NCBI GenBank assembly: GCA_963821275.1
Contig: CAWGDF010000003.1
Location: forward strand, 76,386-140,385
From: JACVRW01 sp963821275
GTDB taxonomy: Bacteria > Actinomycetota > Thermoleophilia > Solirubrobacterales > Thermoleophilaceae
Length of the DNA stretch: 64,000 bases
Direction of reading: 5' to 3'
Shown here one piece after another: positions 1 to 10,973 of this stretch. A program made the translations under genes and the position numbers. Position 1 is the stretch's first letter. Every line of letters begins with the position of its first letter. A model generated the notes under the pieces. The model worked only from the letters and a program-made list of their open reading frames with translations. It was not told where the DNA came from and made no database searches.

Positions 1-619
1 CCTCGGCGGATCCCACCGCCCGCAGGCCGTGACCGAGCGCCGCCGGCGCCTGATGGTGAAACGAGTTCACGGCGAGCTTGGCGCGCCCCATGAGCTTGGC
101 CAGGCGACTGTCGGGGGCCAGTTCGACGTCGTGAACGGTTCGCCGTCCCGCCAGCGTCTGGCGATGGTCGACCTCCTCCGTCAGGTCCGGCAGGTGCTGA
201 TGGAGCGTACCTCCGAGGGCCACGTTGAGCACCTGTGCGCCGCGGCAGATCCCGAGCACCGGCTTGCCCCGGCGCACGGCCCGGCGCGCGAGTGCCAGCT
301 CGAACAGGTCGAGCTCGGGCTCGGTGGGCCCGAGCTCCGGGTGAGCCGCCGCGCCGTAGGCGGAGGGATGCAGGTCGGGCCCGCCGGAGAGGCAGAGCGC
401 GTCGAGCCGGTCGAGCAGCGGGTCGATGGCCGACCCGGCAACGGGCGTGAGGATCACGGGGAGGCCGCCCGCGGAGCGGACGGCGTCCAGATAGCGCTCC
501 CCCAGCGCGAGCTCCCGCCGCCGCGGCTCGCCCTGAGGCACCACGGTGTGGTCCTCGGGCCGGCGTACCTCGGACGTGGAGACGCCGACGAGCGGCGGCT
601 TGCTCACGACAGCACCCAT
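1..619 (-). CDS. Class I glutamine amidotransferase-like hydrolase (peptidase C26 family), partial
   Basis: The gene runs off the left edge, so only about the first 206 residues are present. The motif GICRGAQ, with the nucleophile Cys near residue 125, the oxyanion-side SGGPD near 78-82 and an NSFHHQAP stretch near the cut identify the gamma-glutamyl-gamma-aminobutyrate hydrolase-like branch (PuuD type), which hydrolyses gamma-glutamyl amides in the cytoplasm. I chose the ATG at 619 because GGGAGGAGG lies about 9 bases upstream; a GTG at 607 that overlaps the previous stop (GTGA) is the alternative. Either start sits on or inside the end of the ATP-grasp gene, so the two are probably translated together. 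The true substrate is unknown; a link to the ligase next door is inference. Confidence 0.85.
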   Translation of the reverse strand, partial: MGAVVSKPPLVGVSTSEVRRPEDHTVVPQGEPRRRELALGERYLDAVRSAGGLPVILTPVAGSAIDPLLDRLDALCLSGGPDLHPSAYGAAAHPELGPTEPELDLFELALARRAVRRGKPVLGICRGAQVLNVALGGTLHQHLPDLTEEVDHRQTLAGRRTVHDVELAPDSRLAKLMGRAKLAVNSFHHQAPAALGHGLRAVGSAE

Positions 620-2133
620 GTGTCCTTGCCTCCTCCCTGTTGCGAGCTGTTGACGACGAGCGCGTCCCGGCTGAGCGCCACTCTCGTGAGGCCCCCCGGG
701 ACGACCCGGACATTCTCGCCGCTCAGAAGTACGAACGGCCTCAGGTCGACGTGCCTGGGCTCCAGCCTGCCGTCGGTGGCGGTCGGGTGGCGCGAGAGCA
801 TGATCGTCTCCTGCGCCACATACGACTCGGGGTCTCGCTCGATCGCCTCCGCGATGCTGCGCACGTCGTCGGGCCGGGCGTGCGCGGCCACCACCACACC
901 GTGGCCGCCGTGCCCGGTGCGGGGCTTGAGCACCAGCTCGCCGATGCGTCCGCGCACGTCGGCCAGCATCTCGGGAACGCCCAAGTCATAGGTGGCCACC
1001 GAGCGCAGGATCGGCTCCTCGCCCAGGTAGAAGCGCACCGTCTCCTCGACGTAGGCGTGCACCAGCTTGTCGTCGGCCACGCCGGTGCCGAACGCGTTCA
1101 CGCAGACCAGGGTGCCCGCCTCCAGGGGCTCGATAAGCGCCGCTCCAACGTCGGTCAGCTCGCCGCGCTCGTCCTCGAGGCGATCTTCGTCGGTCCGGCG
1201 GTAGACGATGTCGGCCGCCACGTGGCGTTCGTCGACGCGCGCCGTGAGGCGTCCGCCCGAGACCTCGAGGTCGCCGAGCGTGACCAGCGGAATCGAGAGC
1301 GCCCGGGCCAGTCGCTCGTGCTCATACCAGGCGCTGTTCTCCCGGCCGTCGGACAGCAGCACCGCCGAGGGCTCGTCGACGCCGTCGGGTGCGCTCTCCC
1401 GCAGCGTGGCCGCGAGCATGTCGAGCGTCGGGTCGAGCTCCACGCGATGGTCGGCGAGCGGCTCCGGGAGGTGACGGTCCAGCGCCTCCCTCGCGGCGAG
1501 CGCGTAGCCGATCCCTGAGGGCGTGCGCACGTTGTCCTCCAGCACCATGAAGCGGCCCTCGGCGTCGCGGACCACGTCCAACCCGGCGATCCCCGCCCGG
1601 GCCGGGGCGACGGGCAGGCCCACCAGCCGTCGCTCGAAGTGGTCGCAGCTCTCGACTACCCGCGCAGGCACGCGTCCGGCCGCCACGATCTCCTGCTCGC
1701 CGTACACGTCGGCGACGAACCGGTCTAGAGCTTCGACCCTCTGTGCGAGCCCGCGTTCGAGGTCGGCCCACTCGTCCGCGGTGATCAGGCGCGGCACTGG
1801 ATCGAGGCGAAAGGGGCGCGGGCCATCCGCGCCTGCGAACCACACCCCGTGCTCCCGTGAGTCCTCCAGCAGCTCGTCACCGAGTGCGGTGAGGTCCATC
1901 TCGACCAGGGTGTCGAGGATGCGCTCGTAGTGAGCCCGCGGAGTCCCGTCCGGCTCCAGGGCCTCGTCGAAGGCATCGGGCTCGGGCTCGTAGGGAACGC
2001 CCGGCGGGCGCGGCGCCGCCGCGCCCGCCGGGTAGGAGGAGGAGTGAGCAGATGTCACCCGCTCCAGCATCTCGTCCGAAGGCTCCCCTGTCCTCGGCCG
2101 AGCGTCCAAAGATCGGTTGCCGCGCCTCGCCAT
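604..2133 (-). CDS. Circularly permuted ATP-grasp ligase-like protein (DUF404/DUF407 type)
   Basis: This 509-residue protein shows the hallmarks of circularly permuted ATP-grasp proteins: LEDNVRTPSGIGYAL near residues 196-210, a glycine-rich KPRTGHGGHG loop near 400 and the conserved tail with PGGLTRVAL and NSSQQGGGKDTWVL. Family members are thought to form amide bonds between amino acids or peptides using ATP, often with an alpha-E domain protein, a transglutaminase or a glutamine-amidotransferase partner. Here the 3' end overlaps the start of a C26 amidotransferase-like gene, giving a ligase plus hydrolase pair. The N-terminal 45 residues are low-complexity and may be over-extended; internal starts exist. 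The substrate cannot be told from sequence. Confidence 0.85.
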   Translation of the reverse strand: MARRGNRSLDARPRTGEPSDEMLERVTSAHSSSYPAGAAAPRPPGVPYEPEPDAFDEALEPDGTPRAHYERILDTLVEMDLTALGDELLEDSREHGVWFAGADGPRPFRLDPVPRLITADEWADLERGLAQRVEALDRFVADVYGEQEIVAAGRVPARVVESCDHFERRLVGLPVAPARAGIAGLDVVRDAEGRFMVLEDNVRTPSGIGYALAAREALDRHLPEPLADHRVELDPTLDMLAATLRESAPDGVDEPSAVLLSDGRENSAWYEHERLARALSIPLVTLGDLEVSGGRLTARVDERHVAADIVYRRTDEDRLEDERGELTDVGAALIEPLEAGTLVCVNAFGTGVADDKLVHAYVEETVRFYLGEEPILRSVATYDLGVPEMLADVRGRIGELVLKPRTGHGGHGVVVAAHARPDDVRSIAEAIERDPESYVAQETIMLSRHPTATDGRLEPRHVDLRPFVLLSGENVRVVPGGLTRVALSRDALVVNSSQQGGGKDTWVLS

Positions 2134-2194
2134 CCCGTTGAAGCCTACGTGGCGACTGCAACGAGCGTGCGCGCTGGCGGGGCCGCCTTCCAGC

Positions 2195-4084
2195 TCAGGG
2201 ATAGAGCGGCGTGCGCGCGTAGCGCTCGCGCACCACCTCGAACGCCGGCTTACGCTCGCCGCCGTAGGCGATCAGGCCCTTGTGGTGGCGGGTGTTGCGT
2301 CCGAACTGGGCCGGGCGGCGTCCGGCGCCGCCGGTCCAGCCCGGGAAGATCTCGAACTCGCGCAGGGTCCAGTAGATCGCCCCCGAGAGCACCGGGGAGC
2401 GGTCGATCACGTCCAGGGTCCGGGCCGCGTGGAAAGCCTGGAACGGGTAGCCGCCCTTCAGCGTCGGCGGCGCCTGGGCCAGTTCCGGCCGGGCCTCGGC
2501 GCCCCACTCGGTCATCACGATGGCGTGCCTCGGATAGTGATCGCGGAGCTCGGAGAGGTAGGGCTCCAGCAAGCTGAAGTCCTCCACCCAGCGATACCAG
2601 CCGAAGTACTGGTTGACCCCGATGAGGTCGAAGTGCTGGTAGGTGAACTGCTCGGGCCTCCCCGGCCGGCCGTTGACGTCGAGGGAGATCGGCAGCGTGG
2701 GGTCGGCGTCGCGGGCCAGCCGCGCGGCCGCCACCAGGAAGCGAGCGGTGCCGGGGAAGACGTCGGGGGTGGTGTACAGCTCGTTGGCCACCGAGTGCGT
2801 GATCACTGAGGGGTGGTTGCGTGCAGCCTTCACGGTCCGCTCGACGCTCAGCAGGGCCCGGCGGCGCTCCTTCGACCTCCAGAGCAGGTGGGAGCGGCGG
2901 TCACGCTGCCAGATCGGCGCCTGGCTCCAGACCAGGATGCCCGCCCGGTCGAAGCGGGCGAGCAGGCGGTCGTTCATCAGGTAGTGGGCGCGTGTGACGT
3001 TCGCGCCCAGCTGCTCGAGGTCGTTGACGATGATGTCCATGTCGGCGCTCGAGAGCGCTGCGCCGTGACCGGGCATGTCCTCGTGGATCGAGGCGCCGCG
3101 CAGCTCGACGCGGCGGTTGTTCAGGTACAGCATTCCGCCCTTTACCGTCACCGAGCGCAGGCCGACGCGCCGGCGCTCCACCTGCATCGGCTCGCCCCGG
3201 TCGCGCAGCACGATGCGCGCCGAGTAGAGCTGCGGGCGCTCGGGTGACCACAGCTTCGGCGCCGGCACCCGAAGCCTGAGCTGAAGGCGCTTGCGGGCCG
3301 CGCGCTGGCGGGGGAGGCGGAACGTCCGCTCGAGCGTGCGCCCGCTGGGCGAGCGCAGGCGAACCTCGAGCCTGGACGCGAGCTCCGCCGTGCCCCGACG
3401 CTCGAGCAACCCGTCGATCAGCAGCTGGGCGCGGCAGCGCCGGGCCGGACCGCGACAGCGCACGCGCGACATCGTGCCGAGGTCCTCGATGTGCGCCCTG
3501 CCCGCCGGGACCAGCCGCACCGGGCGGACGATGCCGTTCCAGTTCCACCAGCCCTCGAGCAGCCGCGGGTCCTTGCGCCCGTCCACGAGCACCACGAGCT
3601 CGTTCTCACGTCCCGGTCGCAGGCCCCGCGCCTCGACGGTGAAGGGGGTGTAGGGGTCCGTGCTGCGACCGATCCGCCGCCCGTTGAGGAACACCCCGGC
3701 GCGGCGGCGCACGCCCTCGAAGCGCAGGAGCCAACGGAAGCCGCGGGGTGTTGCCGGGCCCTCGAACAGCACCCGGTAGCGCCTGACCGTTCCCGGAAAG
3801 AGGTCCGGCAGGGCACGCGGGTCGAACACGCTCGGGACCTTCGCGGCGCTCCAGTCGCCGGGCGTGCGCGCTGCACGGCCGGCCGGCACCACCGGCGCCG
3901 CCGGGGCGCCGGTCTCGGGGGCCGTCTCCTCCGGCGGCGCCGGCTGGGGCGCGGCCGGGTCGGCCGGCTCGGCCCGCACCTCCCAGCCCTCCGAGAGCGT
4001 GATTCCACGCGGCAGCGCCGCGGCGGCAGGCGGGGCCGCCAGCAGGATCAAGAGGACGCTGATCGGCGCGGCCGCCCTACGCAT
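2195..4084 (-). CDS. Secreted glycoside hydrolase family 2 (beta-galactosidase/glucuronidase-like)
   Basis: The 629-residue product begins with a Sec signal peptide (residues 1-23, MRRAAAP then a hydrophobic LLILLAAPP core). A Pro/Ala-rich linker (40-70) leads into the jelly-roll sugar-binding domain (about 75-195), an Ig-like sandwich (200-315) and the TIM barrel (320-629). Family 2 signatures are clear: RGASIHEDMPGHG at 329-341, the acid/base pair N434-E435 in SVANELY and the nucleophile E526 in MTEWGAE. The frame stays open upstream to 4804, but the signal peptide fixes the start at 4084 and the upstream part lies opposite the antiporter gene. It should cleave beta-linked sugars outside the cell; which sugar is unknown. 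Confidence 0.9.
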   Translation of the reverse strand: MRRAAAPISVLLILLAAPPAAAALPRGITLSEGWEVRAEPADPAAPQPAPPEETAPETGAPAAPVVPAGRAARTPGDWSAAKVPSVFDPRALPDLFPGTVRRYRVLFEGPATPRGFRWLLRFEGVRRRAGVFLNGRRIGRSTDPYTPFTVEARGLRPGRENELVVLVDGRKDPRLLEGWWNWNGIVRPVRLVPAGRAHIEDLGTMSRVRCRGPARRCRAQLLIDGLLERRGTAELASRLEVRLRSPSGRTLERTFRLPRQRAARKRLQLRLRVPAPKLWSPERPQLYSARIVLRDRGEPMQVERRRVGLRSVTVKGGMLYLNNRRVELRGASIHEDMPGHGAALSSADMDIIVNDLEQLGANVTRAHYLMNDRLLARFDRAGILVWSQAPIWQRDRRSHLLWRSKERRRALLSVERTVKAARNHPSVITHSVANELYTTPDVFPGTARFLVAAARLARDADPTLPISLDVNGRPGRPEQFTYQHFDLIGVNQYFGWYRWVEDFSLLEPYLSELRDHYPRHAIVMTEWGAEARPELAQAPPTLKGGYPFQAFHAARTLDVIDRSPVLSGAIYWTLREFEIFPGWTGGAGRRPAQFGRNTRHHKGLIAYGGERKPAFEVVRERYARTPLYP

Positions 4085-4151
4085 GCGTCCGCACCGTAGC
4101 CGGATTTGCAAAAACCCTCCCCGCCCGAGCGGTGTGCCAGCCTTCGCGCCC

Positions 4152-5396
4152 ATGCCGCCCGTCGCCGCCGGGGTCGAGTACCTCGAAGCGCCGCTTGCAG
4201 TGTTCGGCCTGCTTCTTGTTGGTGGAGCGCTCGTGGCGGGCATCGCCCACCGCAGCTTCCTCTCGCTCACGGCGGCGTTCGTAGCCGCGGGTTTTCTGCT
4301 GGGCGACGCCGGCCTGGGGGTGCTCGATCTGGACCCGACCTCCAGCTTCGTGCAGGGCTTGGCGGTGATCGCCCTGATCCTGATCCTGTTCCGGGACGGC
4401 CTCGAGGTGGACGAGGAGATGCTCCAGGAGGCCTGGCACCTGCCCCTGCGCTCGCTCGCCCTCGGGATGCCGATCACGGCCGGCCTGATCGCGCTGGCCA
4501 CCCACACGTTCACCGGCCTGGGGTGGACGGAGTCCTTCCTCATGGGGGCATTGCTCTCGCCCACCGATCCCGTCCTGTCCTCAGCCGTGGTCACCAACCC
4601 GCGCGTGCCGCCGCTGATCCGCCACTCGCTCAACCTGGAGTCCGGCCTGAACGACGGGCTGGCGCTGCCGGCGGTGCTGGCGCTCGCAGCCGCCGCGGCG
4701 GAGGACACCGACTTCCAATGGTGGGAGTTCGTGCTCCAGGACGTGGGCTTCGGTCTGGCGACGGGGCTGATCGTGGCGTTCGTAGCGTCCCGGCTCATGC
4801 CCAAGGGGAACGGGATGCTGCAGGAGATCAGCCCGCACCAGAAGGCGCTCTATGCGCTGGGCGTGGCCTTCACGGCCTACGGCGTGGCGGTGCTTCCGCC
4901 GGAGGGCAACGGCTTCATCTCGGTGTTCGTCGCTGCGATCGCGCTGGGAATCTGGCGGCCCGACATCAGCGAGTGCTTCGAGTCCCGCTCCGAGGACCTC
5001 ATCGAGGTGGTCAAGCTCGGCGTGTTCCTGGTCTTCGGGGCGATCTTCACCTTCGACCTGCTCTTCCAGGACGGCTGGGCCGCGGTGGCCATCGCCGCCT
5101 TCACGCTGCTGGTGGCGCGGCCGGCCGCGATCTTCACGAGCCTGGCGGGCAACCGCCAGGTCGACCTGTTCGGGAAGGCGTTCATGGCCTGGTTCGGGCC
5201 CAAGGGCGTGGCCACCATGACCTTCGCGCTGTTCGTGCTGGGTTCGGCGGTGCCGGACGGGGAGCGGATCGCCGCCATCGCCGCGCTGACAGTGCTGATC
5301 TCGGTGGTGGTGCACGGGTTGAGCGACCACCCGGGCGTCGATCTGATCGCGCGGCACAGCGAACGGAAGCCGGAAGCGGTTGGCTCCGCGGGGTGA
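4152..5396 (+). CDS. Cation:proton antiporter (CPA1/NhaP type)
   Basis: A 414-residue membrane protein with roughly twelve hydrophobic segments. The pattern LILFRDGLEVD near residue 80-90 and the LSPTDPVLSSAV stretch near 137-148, with an ND (LESGLNDGLALP) near 160, match the ion-binding core of sodium/proton antiporters of the CPA1 family. The ATG at 4152 is preferred: the open frame continues upstream but that part is opposite the glycosidase signal peptide region. The two genes diverge with only 67 bases between them, so their promoters must be compact. Likely role is pH and sodium homeostasis at the cytoplasmic membrane; the ion preference is not visible. Confidence 0.88.
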   Translation: MPPVAAGVEYLEAPLAVFGLLLVGGALVAGIAHRSFLSLTAAFVAAGFLLGDAGLGVLDLDPTSSFVQGLAVIALILILFRDGLEVDEEMLQEAWHLPLRSLALGMPITAGLIALATHTFTGLGWTESFLMGALLSPTDPVLSSAVVTNPRVPPLIRHSLNLESGLNDGLALPAVLALAAAAAEDTDFQWWEFVLQDVGFGLATGLIVAFVASRLMPKGNGMLQEISPHQKALYALGVAFTAYGVAVLPPEGNGFISVFVAAIALGIWRPDISECFESRSEDLIEVVKLGVFLVFGAIFTFDLLFQDGWAAVAIAAFTLLVARPAAIFTSLAGNRQVDLFGKAFMAWFGPKGVATMTFALFVLGSAVPDGERIAAIAALTVLISVVVHGLSDHPGVDLIARHSERKPEAVGSAG

Positions 5397-5410
5397 CATG
5401 ATTCCGACCC

Positions 5411-5749
5411 ATGGACACCTGGGACATCGCATCGCTCGACGTCCAGCCGCACAATCCCGCGGTGCTCCGCTCGGACGATGAGACGCGCGCGATAGCAATC
5501 AACCTCCCGGGCGGAGAGAGCCTGCGCGACCACCAGGTCCACGAGCGTGCCTGGCTGGTCGTGGCGGACGGCGAGATCGAGGTCCAACAGGGCGACGAGA
5601 AGGCTTCGGGCGGTCCCGGCCTGCTGGTTCACTTCGAGCCCAACGAGCGGCACGAGGTTCGTGCCACCCGGGACTCTCGCCTGATCCTTCTGCTCTCACC
5701 CTGGCCCGGCGAGGGGCACCCGAGCCGCCGGGGCGAGCAGCCCGGGTAG
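5411..5749 (+). CDS. Small single-domain cupin protein
   Basis: This 112-residue protein is a minimal cupin barrel: the first motif appears as HQVHERAWLVVADGEIEV (residues 39-56) with two histidines, and the second as GGPGLLVHFEPNERHEV (66-82). Cupins of this size bind a metal and serve as isomerases, dioxygenases or ligand sensors; nothing here decides between them. It starts 14 bases after the antiporter stop on the same strand, so both may share a transcript. Confidence 0.75.
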   Translation: MDTWDIASLDVQPHNPAVLRSDDETRAIAINLPGGESLRDHQVHERAWLVVADGEIEVQQGDEKASGGPGLLVHFEPNERHEVRATRDSRLILLLSPWPGEGHPSRRGEQPG

Positions 5750-5788
5750 GCGCCGGCGCGCGCGCCTCGCCTGCCAGAATCCGGGGTG

Positions 5789-6187
5789 ATGGACCCCGCC
5801 CGCAAGCGCAAGGTACGGCTTGCGGTGGCGCTGAGCGCCGCCGTGTTCCTCGCCGCCGCGTTGGTCTACACCAGCTTCAGCGCCTCCACCGAGGCCAGCA
5901 AGCCCAGCCAGATCGAGCCCGGCCGCTCCTATGAGCTCACCGGGAAGGTCGTGCACGACTCGGTCAGCCGCGAGGGCGATGCGCTGCGCTTTCGGATCCG
6001 CGACCGCGACGGCCGCGAGTCGGTGCCGGTGACCTATACGGGCGTTGTGCCCGATCCCTTCCGCGAGGGGCGCGAGGTGATCGTGTCGGGCGAGCTCGAG
6101 CGCGGCATGTTCGTAGCCGAGCGCGACTCGCTGGTCACCAAGTGCCCGTCGAAGTTCACGAAGGAGGAGGAGGGCCAGCCCTCCTGA
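5789..6187 (+). CDS. ccmE: Cytochrome c maturation haem chaperone CcmE, Cys-type
   Basis: CcmE holds haem covalently outside the membrane and passes it to the CcmF lyase. The 132-residue product has one N-terminal membrane anchor (residues 9-28) and the OB-fold with GRSYELTGKVV (46-55) and VTYTGVVPDPFREGREVIVSG (80-101). The usual haem-attaching HxxxY is replaced by Cys: TKCPSKF, with C119 and F123. Cys-type CcmE proteins normally carry CxxxY, so the Phe is a further departure. A GTG at 5786 just ahead of the ATG could also serve as start. The gene is followed after one base by ccmF. Confidence 0.88.
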   Translation: MDPARKRKVRLAVALSAAVFLAAALVYTSFSASTEASKPSQIEPGRSYELTGKVVHDSVSREGDALRFRIRDRDGRESVPVTYTGVVPDPFREGREVIVSGELERGMFVAERDSLVTKCPSKFTKEEEGQPS

Positions 6188-6188
6188 C

Positions 6189-8348
<2,160 letters not shown>

Positions 8349-8360
8349 TCGTCCCGCGCG

Positions 8361-8648
8361 ATGGAGTACGCCGTCGCCCTGCTCGTGCTCGCGGCCCTCG
8401 TCGCGCTGGTCGTCGCCGCTCCGCTCCGCCGCCGCGAGCGGCACCAGGCTGTCGAGGGGACCCGGCTCGCGGAGCTGCAGGCGGCCAAGGAGGCCAAGTA
8501 CCGGGAGATCCGCGACGCCGAGCTGGACCACCAGATGGGCAAGCTCACGCGGGAGGACTGGCGGGCGGTGGACCGCGAGCTTCGCGACGAGGCGATTGTC
8601 ATCCTGCGCGAGCTGGACCGGCTGGAGGGCCGCTCGCCGGAGTCCTGA
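8361..8648 (+). CDS. CcmI-like small membrane protein
   Basis: The 95-residue product has one N-terminal transmembrane helix (residues 3-21) followed by a charged helix. The pattern AKYREIRDAELDHQMGKLTREDW (in parts, residues 47-68) resembles the membrane and coiled-coil N-terminal part of CcmI, which helps present apocytochrome c to the lyase. The TPR domain of full CcmI is missing. Position directly after ccmF supports a role in cytochrome c maturation; assignment rests on the short helix pattern and context. It converges with the oxidase gene, 13 bases between stops. Confidence 0.6.
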   Translation: MEYAVALLVLAALVALVVAAPLRRRERHQAVEGTRLAELQAAKEAKYREIRDAELDHQMGKLTREDWRAVDRELRDEAIVILRELDRLEGRSPES

Positions 8649-8661
8649 GTGGCCGTGTCGC

Positions 8662-10944
8662 CTACTCGACGCGGACCAGCGAGGCCCGGCTGGCCGTCAG
8701 CCGGCTCACGTTGCCCCCGCCGTCCTCCGCGCGGCCGAGCACGCGGTAGCCGCCCGGGGGCAGGGCACGCCTGAGGGCCAGCAGCCAGCGCACGCCCTTG
8801 CCGCCGGGCCGCAGCTTGGCGTCCATCCAGCGCGGCCGCCTGCAGCTGCGGGGCGGGCCGCTCATCTTGCGCTTGCCCTTGAGCCACCAGCTGCAGCCGC
8901 CGCCCTCGAGCCGCCGCCGCAGCGCGACCTGCACAGACTCCACGCCCGACCCGTCCTCCGCGCTGCCACGGATGCGCCCGCGGGCGGCGTTGACGCCGAG
9001 CAACCGGAGCCTCGGGCCGGCGGAGTCGGGAGGTCCCGGGCCGCCGGCGTCGCCCGCACTGGGAGCACGCACCGAGATGGTCCTGGTGGCGCTACCGGTG
9101 CCCCCGAGGCCGTCGCTCACCGTCAGGCGTGCCGTGTAGGCGCCCGGCTCCGAGTAGCTGTGGGCGGGCGCCGCCGCGTTGCTCGTCCCGCCATCGCCGA
9201 AGCTCCAGGAGTAGCTGAGCGGGTCGGCGTCCGGGTCGCTCGAGCGGCGGCCGTCGAAGCTCACGTTCAGCGGGGCGGCGCCCGACGTCGTGCCGGCGTC
9301 GAGCACCGCCACCGGACTGCGATTCGGCGGCGGGCTGCCGGGGGCGACGGTGACCATGCGCGCGACGGAGGGCACGCCGGCCGAGTTGATCACGAACAGC
9401 ATGTACGGCCCGGGCGGGGCGATGTTCGCGTTGGCGGGCCCGGTGGCCCTGATGCTCCCGGCGCCGCGGGCGTTGATGGCGAGCGGGATGAAGCGCTGCT
9501 CCATGTTGACCGAGTGGGTGACCGCCCCGAGGCGGACCAGCGCCACGCGGCTGATCGAAGCCGCGTTCGGGGTCGAGATCCGCACCTGCGCCCCGTAGTT
9601 GACCACGCCCGGCGCCGAGTTGATGGCCGGGCGCGGCGCGAGCTGCCCCGAGCCGTCCTTCTTGAACAGGTACGGCGGCGTGAACACCTCGGCGTTCTTG
9701 GCCAGGTACTGGACGTCGTCGCAGGCGCGGCAGAGGCCCCCGCCCGAGGAGAGCACCCGTCCGTCGCGTAGCAGCAGAGCGGTCGAGTGATACTGGCGCG
9801 TGACCGCCATCGGCGCGAGCGTTCTCCATTGGCCGGTGGCCGGGCTCCACAGCTCCGCCGGGTAGACGGCCGCGTCCAGATCCACCAGGGACGCCCCCGA
9901 CGACAGGCCGCCCGTCGCGAGCACGGTGCCGTCGGCGAGCACGGTGAGGTTGTGCTGGCGGCGACCGTGCGCCATCGCCCCGGTGGCGCTGGCGTCTGGG
10001 GCGGCTCCGTTGAAGTCGATGACGCGGGCGGTCGGGGTCGACGGCCCGCCGCCTGCCACCAGCAGCTTGCCGACGTCGTACATCGCTCGGCTGCCGTAGT
10101 CCCGGTTGACTTCGTCGCGGTTACCGAGGGTCTGCCCCCAGGCGCCGGTCCCCGCCGGGTTGAGGCTGCGCATGGTCGGGCTCGGCCCGGAGTAGAAGGC
10201 ACGACCGTTCGGCGCGACGTCGAGCCAGGGATACAACGGAAGGTTGAGGACCGCGCCGGTCAGCTGCCGCAGCCCGCCGGCCGTGGTCCGAACCTCCGGG
10301 ATATCCGGCCCGCCCTCGGTGATCAGCATCTCGCCGTTGCTCAGCGGAGTCACGCTCGGGTACCAGCGCGAGAAACCCATGTCCGGGCCGCGCGACCACG
10401 TGCTGGTGGACGAGCTGAAGATGTGCGTCTGAGGGATTCCCTCGAGCTGCGCGTTCCTGTTGCCGCCGGCCAGGAACAGCGAGCCGTTGGGCAGGTGCGC
10501 GAGCCCGCTGCAGAAGACGTTGAAGCCGGTCCTGACGTCCACCCGCGTTTGGACCCCCGTGCTCGGGTCCCACACCATGGCGCGGGTGTGGTCGTGGACC
10601 GGAGAGCTCTCCGTTGGGTTGTCGTCAACGGAGTCGTAGGCCAGCACCTTGCCGTTGGGCATCAGCGCGACGTGCACCCCGACCACAGGCCAGTTGACGA
10701 CCGGCCCCCAGCGGCCGACCCGGTGCTCGTCGCCCACGGCCGCGGCGGCGGCGAGCGCGGCATCGTCTCGCGTCGCGGCCAGCGTGCGTCGCTGCAGGCT
10801 GGCCTCCTCGGCTGCCGTGTGGGTGACCGAATCCTCAGCGATGTGCTCGGCCGCCCCGTCCGTGGCGTGGTGCGCCGAGGCGCCCGCGGGCACGCAGAGG
10901 GTCATCGCGACCACGGCCGTGGCGGATATGCATCGCAGAGACAT
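8662..10944 (-). CDS. Secreted galactose/glyoxal oxidase-like copper-radical oxidase with PKD domain
   Basis: The 760-residue product starts with a signal peptide (1-24, ending ASA). A seven-bladed kelch propeller (about 80-430) and the early-set domain (DUF1929, about 435-550) follow. All residues of the copper-radical site are visible: Cys145 in FNVFCSGLAHLP, Tyr195 in SRWYPSV, Tyr385-His386 in TRQYHST and His477 in AVTHSVN, corresponding to the Cys-Tyr cofactor and Cu ligands of galactose oxidase and GlxA. A PKD domain (about 560-645, YSWSFGDGG) and a C-terminal beta domain complete it. It should oxidise primary alcohols or aldehydes outside the cell, making peroxide. The ATG at 10944 gives the signal peptide; the frame opens further to 10995. 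Confidence 0.9.
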   Translation of the reverse strand: MSLRCISATAVVAMTLCVPAGASAHHATDGAAEHIAEDSVTHTAAEEASLQRRTLAATRDDAALAAAAAVGDEHRVGRWGPVVNWPVVGVHVALMPNGKVLAYDSVDDNPTESSPVHDHTRAMVWDPSTGVQTRVDVRTGFNVFCSGLAHLPNGSLFLAGGNRNAQLEGIPQTHIFSSSTSTWSRGPDMGFSRWYPSVTPLSNGEMLITEGGPDIPEVRTTAGGLRQLTGAVLNLPLYPWLDVAPNGRAFYSGPSPTMRSLNPAGTGAWGQTLGNRDEVNRDYGSRAMYDVGKLLVAGGGPSTPTARVIDFNGAAPDASATGAMAHGRRQHNLTVLADGTVLATGGLSSGASLVDLDAAVYPAELWSPATGQWRTLAPMAVTRQYHSTALLLRDGRVLSSGGGLCRACDDVQYLAKNAEVFTPPYLFKKDGSGQLAPRPAINSAPGVVNYGAQVRISTPNAASISRVALVRLGAVTHSVNMEQRFIPLAINARGAGSIRATGPANANIAPPGPYMLFVINSAGVPSVARMVTVAPGSPPPNRSPVAVLDAGTTSGAAPLNVSFDGRRSSDPDADPLSYSWSFGDGGTSNAAAPAHSYSEPGAYTARLTVSDGLGGTGSATRTISVRAPSAGDAGGPGPPDSAGPRLRLLGVNAARGRIRGSAEDGSGVESVQVALRRRLEGGGCSWWLKGKRKMSGPPRSCRRPRWMDAKLRPGGKGVRWLLALRRALPPGGYRVLGRAEDGGGNVSRLTASRASLVRVE

Positions 10945-10973
10945 GAGACGAACCCCGCTCGAGCCAGAGTAGG

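Noticed and set aside
29..991. A 320-codon plus-strand open frame at the left edge
   Set aside because: It is opposite the amidotransferase and ATP-grasp genes, whose motifs are unmistakable.
4085..4804. N-terminal extension of the glycosidase frame up to 4804
   Set aside because: The signal peptide at 4084 marks the true start and the extension lies antisense to the antiporter gene.
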